From: Polaribacter sejongensis
Lineage (GTDB): Bacteria; Bacteroidota; Bacteroidia; Flavobacteriales; Flavobacteriaceae
Direction of reading: 5' to 3'
Assembly (NCBI RefSeq): GCF_038024065.1
Contig: NZ_CP150667.1
Location: forward strand, 2,859,501-2,923,500
Length of the DNA stretch: 64,000 nucleotides
Shown: piece after piece, positions 49,136 through 57,262 of the stretch
Layout: the number at the start of each line of letters is the position of its first letter
Numbering within the stretch: the stretch's first letter is position 1
Made by a program: the position numbers and the translations under genes
Notes under the pieces: model-generated
The model's database searches: none
What the model was told of the DNA's origin: nothing
The model's input: the letters and a program-made list of their open reading frames with translations, nothing else

Positions 49136-51556
49136 ATGAAAACAAAAATTACTTTTATCTTTTTTCTTCTTTTTACGTTAACCTACTTTGCACAAACCAA
49201 TCCTTGTGGTACTGTTGTTAATGATACGTTTATTGGAACAGGAGCTTTGCCTTCTGAATGGACAGAATACAATACATCTGGCAGTGTTACTGTTACGGAT
49301 GGTAAGTTAAAGTTTGAGCATAGTAATCAAAAACCTGCTGCTTACAGAACTATTACTCCAATAACAAGTAATGCTAATTTTTCTTTTGAAGTAAATGCTT
49401 CTCGTAACTCTGTAAATTGTCAGATTCACTTGGTGTCCTCAACAGGAAAACACCTAACAACTATTTCAGTTGGTAAAGGGACAGCATCCATAAAAATTGC
49501 AACAGCAATGGAAAATGGAGTTCCAGGAGGTTTTGTAGAAGGAACACCACAAGTAACTTTAATTAAGGATACAGATTACAAGATTTCAACTAAAATAGAT
49601 TTTACAACACAAAAAGTAAATTTTTATAATGATGGCGCATTGGTTTATGAAGGTGCTCCTTTCTTAGAAGCGGCAGAAGATATTGCCAAATTAGATATTC
49701 AATTATTGTATATGTATTCTAATACTGGACAATTCTATTTCGATAATATTACTTTTTTTACAAGTGAAGCTCATCAATTATTGTCAGAAGAAATAATTAT
49801 AGCGAATGCTATGCTAGATACTGCTGTTATTGGTACCAACAGTAGAGAATATTCACAGAATGATTATGATGTTTTTAAAACAGCTATAAATACCGCAATT
49901 TCGGTAGAGCAAAACTGTTCTGCTAGTCAATCTGAAGTAAACCAAGCTCTTGAAAATTTAAAAGGTGCAATGGTAAATTTTAAAGCTTCTGCTGTTCCAT
50001 TTGACGGAACAATAGATATTGATGCTTTAGACATTGAACAAAAAATTGTAATGATGGGTGGAGATATGGAGCGTAATGCTCCTGCCTTATTAGATGCTCC
50101 CGATCCACAAGAAATAGTAGACTGGTATTTTAAGGATATTCCATTAAATACTTTTAGAGTTAAATATGATAAAAAACAAGAAATGACTGAGGGTGTTGTT
50201 GATATGGATGGTACTTATGCAGAACAAGTTATGAGTATGAAACTGATACTTAAAACAAATCCTAATATTAAATTTTTTGCTACCATGAAATCAGATTATA
50301 ATGGGTATAGCCAAGGAAACAGAAATAATTTACCAACATTTATTTATGATTATGATGTTACAGAAGGAGTTACTACAGGAACAAAATCATTTGATGGGGT
50401 TAAATATGGTCGTTTTTTAGCAGATTATATAGAGTATATGAGTGATAATGAAGTACCGATAAGCTATTTATCAACCTCTAAAGAATGGACACAAGTAATG
50501 ACGGCAGCTAGAGCTAAAATGGCAATTGAATCTTTAATTAGTAATTTGGCTGCTAGAGGTATTGCTATGCCATTGATTGTAGATTCTGGTGCTTGGTCAC
50601 TAAATCAAGGTATTCAAACAGTTAATACATATATTTCTAATAATGTAGATCAATATGCTTATGCCTATTCAGCACATAAATATGGAGGAAATAATACATG
50701 GTCTCAATATGGCAATGCCGTAAAAAAAACAGGAAAAATGTTTTTTAATGATGAAGCATCTCACGGTGCAGGTGGTCAAATTACAGAATGGGAGGTGCCA
50801 ATAGCTGGTACTTTAGATAAGTATGCAGACAAATGTGATGGCTATGCAAGTGGTCTTAATGGTGAAATGCTTTTTGAAGTTTGGATGAAAAACACCAACT
50901 TTAATCAGTATTACTCAAGGCCAGTAGTTTTTACAGCAACAGAAAGTAGACGTATGAGATCTTATTTTATCTTTAAAAAATTTGCAGAAAATGCTGTTGA
51001 TGCTAACTATGTAAATCAAGCACTTAATAAATTCGAAGATGTGTCTTCTATGGCTTTTGTTAAAGACAATAAAATGGCACTATGGATTGTAAATTCTAGT
51101 GAGTCAGATTATTCTGGTTTTTCAATAAACGTTAGTAATTTAGGGTTGAAAGAAGGAATGAAGGTCCAGCAAGTTTATTGGGACGATGCTACAGCAATTG
51201 AAGGAGCTGAGATTAATATTACCTCGAATGCAAATAACCAGTTTAAAGCAAATATAGCACCTCTAAGTATTAGCTGTTTTGTCATCGATATAAATTCAGA
51301 ACTGTCTACAAATAATCATCAAATTAGTAACGTAAATATTTATCCAAACCCTGTGGCAGATAAGTTAATGATATCCGCCCCAAATGCAGCATTTAAGCAA
51401 TATACAATTTACAATCTTAACGGACAGGTAATGAGTAGAAGTAAAATAAATACCAAAGAAATTGAGGTTAATGTAACGAAGCTTTCAACAGGAATTTATC
51501 TTCTAAAATTAGATGTAGATCAAACTTCTGAAACACATAAAATTATTAAAAAGTAA
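49136..51556 (+). CDS. Secreted clan-A-like hydrolase, tandem family member 1, T9SS-sorted
   Basis: An 806-residue protein from ATG 49136 (signal MKTKITFIFFLLFTLTYFAQ). Order of parts: an N-terminal beta-sandwich module (about 20-210, beginning TNPCGTVVNDTF), a FIVAR-like helical spacer (about 215-290), a catalytic barrel starting KIVMMGGDMERNAPAL (about 300-600), a beta-sandwich (about 610-715) and a T9SS sorting domain (about 722-806). Likely catalytic glutamates are Glu450 in STSKEWTQV and Glu540 in FNDEASHGAGG. The barrel plus C-terminal sandwich looks like GH30 or GH39-type layouts, but I cannot assign a family. It should be a surface or secreted enzyme attacking the polymer. Its N-module is closest to that of the GH128-like protein at 61729, not to its tandem neighbours. 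Confidence 0.75.
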   Translation: MKTKITFIFFLLFTLTYFAQTNPCGTVVNDTFIGTGALPSEWTEYNTSGSVTVTDGKLKFEHSNQKPAAYRTITPITSNANFSFEVNASRNSVNCQIHLVSSTGKHLTTISVGKGTASIKIATAMENGVPGGFVEGTPQVTLIKDTDYKISTKIDFTTQKVNFYNDGALVYEGAPFLEAAEDIAKLDIQLLYMYSNTGQFYFDNITFFTSEAHQLLSEEIIIANAMLDTAVIGTNSREYSQNDYDVFKTAINTAISVEQNCSASQSEVNQALENLKGAMVNFKASAVPFDGTIDIDALDIEQKIVMMGGDMERNAPALLDAPDPQEIVDWYFKDIPLNTFRVKYDKKQEMTEGVVDMDGTYAEQVMSMKLILKTNPNIKFFATMKSDYNGYSQGNRNNLPTFIYDYDVTEGVTTGTKSFDGVKYGRFLADYIEYMSDNEVPISYLSTSKEWTQVMTAARAKMAIESLISNLAARGIAMPLIVDSGAWSLNQGIQTVNTYISNNVDQYAYAYSAHKYGGNNTWSQYGNAVKKTGKMFFNDEASHGAGGQITEWEVPIAGTLDKYADKCDGYASGLNGEMLFEVWMKNTNFNQYYSRPVVFTATESRRMRSYFIFKKFAENAVDANYVNQALNKFEDVSSMAFVKDNKMALWIVNSSESDYSGFSINVSNLGLKEGMKVQQVYWDDATAIEGAEINITSNANNQFKANIAPLSISCFVIDINSELSTNNHQISNVNIYPNPVADKLMISAPNAAFKQYTIYNLNGQVMSRSKINTKEIEVNVTKLSTGIYLLKLDVDQTSETHKIIKK

Positions 51557-51577
51557 CATCCACTCCTATAGAATATT

Positions 51578-51710
51578 GGAGGCTGTCTATAAAGGTTTAC
51601 ATCTTGTCTTACTGAACTTGTTTCAGTATCTCAACTTACTGGAGTTTAATCTTCATAAGAATCTGAAATAAATTAAGATTGACAAATATCTTCCTTTTTA
51701 GACAACTTCT
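51578..51710. repeat. MITE-like inverted-repeat element C
   Basis: A 133-bp copy of the family seen at 26845, just after the first tandem hydrolase gene. Ends are GGAGGCTGTCTATAAAGG and CCTTTTTAGACAACTTCT. It is almost identical to element D, including flanking sequence, so C and D derive from a duplication that included the element. Confidence 0.75.
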
Positions 51711-51776
51711 TTTTTTGGAATAGAGAAAGAGATATTTTTATTAAAATTGAGAATACTTCCCTCTTTTAGCACTACT

Positions 51777-51833
51777 TGCAACATTTACATCTCTTAAAAG
51801 ATAACTTTAAAACTAATAATTAAAATAACTTTG
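51777..51833 (+). promoter_or_regulatory. PUL regulator motif and -7 element of the second tandem hydrolase
   Basis: TGCAACATTT-ACAT-CTCT-TAAAAGATAACTTTAAA begins at 51777. TAACTTTG, a perfect -7 element, begins exactly 49 nt later at 51826. The 306-bp gap is filled by element C and this site. Confidence 0.75.
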
Positions 51834-51862
51834 AAGATATAACCTCCAACTAATACTAAAAA

Positions 51863-54298
51863 ATGAAAACAAAAATTACTTTTCTCTTTTTTCTGGTTTT
51901 TACACTTACTCAATTTGGGCAATCCAATACTTGTAACAGTGTTGTTAATGATATGTTTGATGAAGCCGGATCTATACCTACAGAATGGACAGAGTACAAT
52001 ACTACTGGCAATGTAACTGTAGATTCGGGGCAATTAAAGTTTGATTTTAATGCAACACTACCAGCTGCCTATAGAACTTTTACAGCTGTTTCAGAAAATG
52101 TAATTTTCTCTTTTGATGTATCGGCAAGTAAAACCTATTCTCGTTGTCATGTAAATTTAATTTCTGCTACAGGTAAGTATTTGTCAACAATAGATGTTGG
52201 CGCTAAATCATCAAGTATAAAATTTGCAACTACCATGTCAGAAGGTGTTCCTAGTAGTTTTTCTGATGGTTCATCCAAAATAACTTTAATTAAAAATACT
52301 ATTTATACACTTTCTGCCAGCGTAAACTTTACCACACAAACAGTAGATTATTATGCGGACGGTGCATTAATAATGTTAGATGTTCCGTTTTTAGAAACGG
52401 CTAATGATGTAACTAAAGTAGATATTCAATCATTATTTATGTATAACAATAATGGTAATTTCAATTTTGATAATATTACAGTTTCTATCAGTAATGAAGG
52501 CCGATTATTACTTTCAAATGCAGTAAGAAATTCGGAATCTATTCTTAATGCTGCCGCAATTGGTACTGAAGGAGGAGAATATGCTCAAAGTGATTATGAT
52601 ATATTTCAGACTGCTATAAACACAGCTATTGAGGTAGAAAATAACTGTGCTGCTAATCAATCAGAATTAAGTAAGTCACTTGAAGATTTAAACACAGCAC
52701 TTACAAATTTTGAAGCTTCTAGTGTTCCGTTTGTACAATCTGTTAGTATAAACGCATTAGATACCAAGCAAAAAGTATTAATGATGGGTGGAGATATGGT
52801 TCGTAATGCACATAACATTCAAGAAGCCCCAAATAAAGAAGAAATAGTAGATTGGTTAATTAAAGACATTCCTTTTAATACGTACAGAGTTAAGTATGAT
52901 AAAACACAAGAATTGGTTGAAGGAAATAAAAAATTAGACAGCGTTTATGGCGATATGATTTTAACCATGAAAATGATGTTAAAAGTAAATCCAGAGCTTA
53001 AGTTTTTTGCTCACATGAGATCTGATTATCATGGTTACGGACAAGGGAATAAAAACAATTTACCAACTTTTATTTATGATTATGAATACGTTAGTGCTAC
53101 AGATAGTTTTTTAGGAACAAAATATTTTGATGCCGTTAAATACGGACTCTTTTTAGCAGATTATGTAGCATATATGAGTGATAATGGAGTGCCTATAACT
53201 TATTTGGCAACTTCTAAAGAATGGTCTGTAGTAACCGCAGAAATTGCAAAAACTACTATAGAAACTTTAATTAGCACTTTAGCTGAAAGAGGTGTTGCTA
53301 TGCCTTTGATAATAGACCCAGGCTCATGGTCTTTAAGTAAAGGAGTTAGTACCGTTAATGCTTATGTTGCTAAGGATGTTAATAAATATGTGTACGGTTA
53401 TAGTAGCCATAATTATAACGGAGGAGATACTACAACATGGACCGATTTTGGTGATGCCGTAAAAAGTGCTGGGAAGCTTTCTTTTGATGATGAATCTTCC
53501 CATGGAGGTGGCGGACAAACCACAGAAGCAGAAGTGCCAATTACAAAAGTATTGTTTCAATATACAGATCGTGCTAATATGTATGCAGGCGGAATTCAAG
53601 GAGAATGTTTTTTTGATTTAAGTGTAAAAGCCAATAATTTTAATAAGTATTTTGCCAGACCAATTGTTTATACGGCGTCTCAAAACGGTAGACGAATGAG
53701 ATCGTATTACATCATGAAAAAATTTGCAGAAAATGCAGTTGATGCAACGTATGTAAGTCAAACCCTTAATAATTTTGAAGATGTTGTTTCCATGGCATTT
53801 CTTAAAGATGATAAAATGGTGTTTTGGATAGTGAATTCCAGTGAAACTGCATATTCAGATTTTTCAATAAACATCAATAATTTGGGGTTGAAAGCAGGCA
53901 TGAATATTCAACAAATTTATTGGGATGATACAGCGCTAATTACGGGTAATGAAAATAGTATAGAAGCAAATTCAGACAATCAATTTAAAGCAAATATAGC
54001 ACCGCTTAGTATTAGTTATTTTATGATAGACCCAAAAGCGGCGTTATCTACAGAAAATCATCAGATTAGCAATGTAAATATATATCCAAATCCAGTTGCA
54101 GATAAATTAGTTGTTTCAGATCCAGATGCAGTATTTAACCAATTTACAGTTTATAATATAAATGGACAGGTAATTAAAAGCGGTGAAATTTCATCAGAAA
54201 AAGTTGAAATAAATACCAGTAAACTTTCTAAAGGATTTTATTTTCTAAAATTAGAAGGCATAAAAACTTCTGAAACACATAAGATAATTAAAAAGTAA
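51863..54298 (+). CDS. Secreted clan-A-like hydrolase, tandem family member 2, T9SS-sorted
   Basis: An 811-residue paralog with the same domain order as its neighbours: signal (MKTKITFLFFLVFTLTQFG), N-terminal beta module starting SNTCNSVVNDMF, FIVAR-like spacer, catalytic barrel (KVLMMGGDMVRNAHNI), beta-sandwich and T9SS sorting domain (728-811). Likely catalytic residues are Glu453 in ATSKEWSVV and Glu544 in FDDESSHGGGG. It differs from its paralogs near the substrate side (HMRSDYHGYGQGNKNN in place of TMKSDYxGYSQGNRNN; SHNYNGGDTTTW in place of SAHKYGGNNTW), which may change specificity. The last 84 codons are nearly the same as those of the protein encoded at 47358. Confidence 0.75.
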   Translation: MKTKITFLFFLVFTLTQFGQSNTCNSVVNDMFDEAGSIPTEWTEYNTTGNVTVDSGQLKFDFNATLPAAYRTFTAVSENVIFSFDVSASKTYSRCHVNLISATGKYLSTIDVGAKSSSIKFATTMSEGVPSSFSDGSSKITLIKNTIYTLSASVNFTTQTVDYYADGALIMLDVPFLETANDVTKVDIQSLFMYNNNGNFNFDNITVSISNEGRLLLSNAVRNSESILNAAAIGTEGGEYAQSDYDIFQTAINTAIEVENNCAANQSELSKSLEDLNTALTNFEASSVPFVQSVSINALDTKQKVLMMGGDMVRNAHNIQEAPNKEEIVDWLIKDIPFNTYRVKYDKTQELVEGNKKLDSVYGDMILTMKMMLKVNPELKFFAHMRSDYHGYGQGNKNNLPTFIYDYEYVSATDSFLGTKYFDAVKYGLFLADYVAYMSDNGVPITYLATSKEWSVVTAEIAKTTIETLISTLAERGVAMPLIIDPGSWSLSKGVSTVNAYVAKDVNKYVYGYSSHNYNGGDTTTWTDFGDAVKSAGKLSFDDESSHGGGGQTTEAEVPITKVLFQYTDRANMYAGGIQGECFFDLSVKANNFNKYFARPIVYTASQNGRRMRSYYIMKKFAENAVDATYVSQTLNNFEDVVSMAFLKDDKMVFWIVNSSETAYSDFSININNLGLKAGMNIQQIYWDDTALITGNENSIEANSDNQFKANIAPLSISYFMIDPKAALSTENHQISNVNIYPNPVADKLVVSDPDAVFNQFTVYNINGQVIKSGEISSEKVEINTSKLSKGFYFLKLEGIKTSETHKIIKK

Positions 54299-54319
54299 CA
54301 TCCACTCTTATAAAATATT

Positions 54320-54452
54320 GGAGGCTGTCTAAAAAGGTTTAAATCTTGTCATACTGAACTTGTTTCAGTATCTTAAATTACTGGATTTCAATCTTCATCA
54401 GAATCTGAAATAAATTTAGATTGACAAATAACTTCCTTTTTAGACAACCTCT
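54320..54452. repeat. MITE-like inverted-repeat element D
   Basis: A 133-bp copy with ends GGAGGCTGTCTAAAAAGG and CCTTTTTAGACAACCTCT (about 1-2 mismatches). It lies at the same place after the second tandem hydrolase as element C after the first, and the sequence on both sides is shared as well. Confidence 0.78.
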
Positions 54453-54518
54453 TTTTTTGAAATAGAGAAAGAGATATTTTTATTAAAATTGAGAATATTT
54501 CCCTCTTTTAGTACTCCT

Positions 54519-54575
54519 TGCAACATTTGTGCCTCCCATGTGATAATTGTAAAGCTTAGATTTTAATTAATTTTG
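54519..54575 (+). promoter_or_regulatory. PUL regulator motif and -7 element of the third tandem hydrolase
   Basis: TGCAACATTT-GTGC-CTCC-CATGTGATAATTGTAAA begins at 54519. TAATTTTG, a perfect -7 element, begins exactly 49 nt later at 54568, 35 nt before the start codon. The 304-bp gap holds only element D and this site. Confidence 0.75.
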
Positions 54576-54602
54576 AAAATATAACTCACTAATATTCAAA
54601 AT

Positions 54603-57032
54603 ATGAAAGCAAAAATTACTTTTCTCTTTTTCCTTCTTTTTACACTAACTCATTTTGCGCAATCTAATACTTGTGATAGTGCAGTAAATGACACGTTTGA
54701 TGGTACAGGAGCTTTACCAACCGAATGGACAGAATACAATACTTCTGGAGATGTAACTGTTGTTTATGGAGAGTTAAAATTCAATCATAGTCAAACAATG
54801 CCTTCTGCGTATAGAACATTTTCAGCTATTTCAAACAATGTAACTTTTTCTTTTGATGTTTCTGCCTCTCGTTCTTATTCAAGTTGTCAGGTAACATTAC
54901 TTTCATCTACTGGTAAGTATGTATCTACCATAGATATTGGTTCTAAGTCATCTAGTATAAAATATGCAACAAGCATTTCTGCAGGTGGTGTTCCTAGTGG
55001 TTTTACAGATGGAGCTTCAAAGGTTACTTTACAAACAAATACTATTTATGTAATTACTGCTAATATTAATTTTACTTCCAAAACAATAGATTACTATGCA
55101 AATGGTGTATTAATGGCGGCAGATGTAGCGTTTTTAGAAACTGCAACGAATGTATCTAAATTAGATATCCAGTCTTTGTTTATGTATAACAATAACGGTA
55201 ATTTTAATTTTGATAATATTACTTTATCTACAACAGATGAAAACCGTTTATCCTTATCTAATGCAGTAATCAATGCTCAGAATTTATTAAATTCTGCCGT
55301 AATTGGTAGTGCTGGTGGAGAGTATTCACAAAATGATTATGATGTATTTTCAACGACTATAGAGGCAGCAGTTGTAATAGAAAATAATTGTGCTGCAAGT
55401 GAATCAGAAATAAACCAGGCAACCGCAGACTTACAAACAGCAATTTCAAATTTTGAAGCTTCTAGTAACCCGTTTGTGCAATCTGTAAGTATTAATGCAC
55501 AAGATACCAAACAAGAAATTCTAATGATAGGTGCAGATATGGAACGTAATGCTGCTGCCTTACAAGATGCTCCAAATAAAGAAGAAATAGTAGATTGGCT
55601 AATAAAAGATATTCCGTTTAATACATTTAGAGTGAAGTATGATAAAACTCAAGAAATGACGGAAGGAAATGTAGATATGTTTGGTGCTTATGGAGAGCAA
55701 GTAAAAAGTATGAAAATGATTTTAGAAGTAAATCCTGAAATAAAGTTTTTTGCTACCATGAAATCAGATTATCATGGGTATAGCCAAGGAAACAGAAATA
55801 ATTTACCAACATTTATTTATGATTATGATAATACAGGAGGTAATGAGTCTGGCTCAAAAGCGTATGATGGTGTTAAGTACGGAAGATTTTTAGCCGATTA
55901 TGTAGAGTATATGAGCAATAATGGTGTGCCAATTACATATTTATCAACTTCTAAAGAGTGGACAGGTGTAATGACAGCTTCTAGAGCTAAAACAGCTATT
56001 GAAAGTTTAATAAGCAATTTAGCTGCTAGAAATATTGAGATGCCATTAATAATTGATTCTGGAGCATGGTCTTTAACAGGAGGTATTAAAACCATTAATA
56101 CGTATGTTTCTAATAATGTAGACCAATATGTACATGCCTATTCGGCACATAAATATGGAGGAAACAATACTTGGGCTCAATATGGGAATGCGTTAAATGG
56201 TGTAAATAAAATGGGAATTAACGATGAAAGTTCTCATGGTGGTGGTGGCCAAACTACAGAAGATGAGGTGCCAATGACCAATGCACTTTCTTGGTATAAA
56301 GACAAGTGTAATAGTTATGCAGGTGGTATACAAGGAGAGTTGTTTTTTGAAGTTTTTATGAAAAATAATAACTTTAATAAGTATTACGCCAGACCAATTG
56401 TTTTTACAGCATCTCAAAACGGTAGACGTATGAGATCATATTACATCATGAAAAAATTTGCAGAAAGTGTACACGATGCTACCTATGTAAAACAGACGCT
56501 TAATAACTTTGGTGATGTAAATTCTATGGCATTTATTAAAGATAATAAATTAACCTTATGGCTAATTAATTCTAGCGAAACTACCTATTCAGATTTTTCT
56601 ATAAACATTAATAATTTTGGATTGAAACAAGGCATGACTATTAAGCAAACAAATTGGCACGAAGCTGCAGCAATTACAGGAGATGAAGACCAGGTTATTG
56701 CAAACGCAGATAATCAATTTAATGTAGGTATAGCACCACTTAGTCTTACTAGTTTTGAGATAGATTTAGACGATGCATTGTCTACAGAAAAGGCTCTTGT
56801 TAATAGAGTAAACATTTATCCGAACCCGGTTTCAGATAAATTAACAATTTCAGATCCAGATACTTTGTTTAAGCAATACATCATTTATAATATGAATGGA
56901 CAAGTAATGAGAAGTGGTAAAATGACAACGAATAAAGTTGGTGTTACTTTACATAATTTATCAACAGGGATTTACCTATTAAAGTTAGACGGAGACACAA
57001 CTTCTGAAACACATAAAATAATTAAAAAATAA
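54603..57032 (+). CDS. Secreted clan-A-like hydrolase, tandem family member 3, T9SS-sorted
   Basis: An 809-residue paralog: signal (MKAKITFLFFLLFTLTHFAQ), N-terminal beta module starting SNTCDSAVNDTF, FIVAR-like spacer, barrel starting EILMIGADMERNAAAL, beta-sandwich and T9SS sorting domain (about 725-809). Likely catalytic glutamates are Glu452 in STSKEWTGV and Glu542 in INDESSHGGGG. The catalytic domain is closest to that of the first family member, with one 84-bp tract differing at a single base, while the N-module is closer to that of the second member. The first residue of the GGDM motif is varied (IGADM). It has its own promoter and a terminator at 57057. Confidence 0.75.
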   Translation: MKAKITFLFFLLFTLTHFAQSNTCDSAVNDTFDGTGALPTEWTEYNTSGDVTVVYGELKFNHSQTMPSAYRTFSAISNNVTFSFDVSASRSYSSCQVTLLSSTGKYVSTIDIGSKSSSIKYATSISAGGVPSGFTDGASKVTLQTNTIYVITANINFTSKTIDYYANGVLMAADVAFLETATNVSKLDIQSLFMYNNNGNFNFDNITLSTTDENRLSLSNAVINAQNLLNSAVIGSAGGEYSQNDYDVFSTTIEAAVVIENNCAASESEINQATADLQTAISNFEASSNPFVQSVSINAQDTKQEILMIGADMERNAAALQDAPNKEEIVDWLIKDIPFNTFRVKYDKTQEMTEGNVDMFGAYGEQVKSMKMILEVNPEIKFFATMKSDYHGYSQGNRNNLPTFIYDYDNTGGNESGSKAYDGVKYGRFLADYVEYMSNNGVPITYLSTSKEWTGVMTASRAKTAIESLISNLAARNIEMPLIIDSGAWSLTGGIKTINTYVSNNVDQYVHAYSAHKYGGNNTWAQYGNALNGVNKMGINDESSHGGGGQTTEDEVPMTNALSWYKDKCNSYAGGIQGELFFEVFMKNNNFNKYYARPIVFTASQNGRRMRSYYIMKKFAESVHDATYVKQTLNNFGDVNSMAFIKDNKLTLWLINSSETTYSDFSININNFGLKQGMTIKQTNWHEAAAITGDEDQVIANADNQFNVGIAPLSLTSFEIDLDDALSTEKALVNRVNIYPNPVSDKLTISDPDTLFKQYIIYNMNGQVMRSGKMTTNKVGVTLHNLSTGIYLLKLDGDTTSETHKIIKK

Positions 57033-57056
57033 ATTCAAGTTTTTTTTTAAATATAG

Positions 57057-57082
57057 AGCACCTTTTTTAAGGTGCTTTTTTT
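57057..57082 (+). terminator. Terminator of the third tandem hydrolase
   Basis: AGCACCTT pairs with AAGGTGCT around TTTT and is followed by seven T. It is a short, strong intrinsic terminator. Confidence 0.9.
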
Positions 57083-57154
57083 ATAAAAACACAAATCGTA
57101 ACCAATTCAATTGTATTGCCATTTTGCTATGTCTCAATCTTATTTTGGTTAGTT

Positions 57155-57211
57155 TGCAACATTTTCATCTCTAATTCGAGAATTATAAACTGAATACTTT
57201 TAATAATTTTG
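57155..57211 (+). promoter_or_regulatory. PUL regulator motif and -7 element of the SGNH esterase; decides its start
   Basis: TGCAACATTT-TCAT-CTCT-AATTCGAGAATTATAAA begins at 57155. TAATTTTG, a perfect -7 element, begins exactly 49 nt later at 57204. This overlaps the upstream in-frame ATG at 57209, so translation must start downstream, at 57263. Confidence 0.75.
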
Positions 57212-57262
57212 ATGAAATCAATTAGCAACATTTTTTCTTCAATAAAAATAAAACGAAACATA

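Noticed and set aside
26845..54452. Inverted-repeat elements as full insertion sequences or as CRISPR repeats
   Set aside because: They are only 133-138 bp, contain no transposase ORF, and are dispersed singly with no regular spacers.
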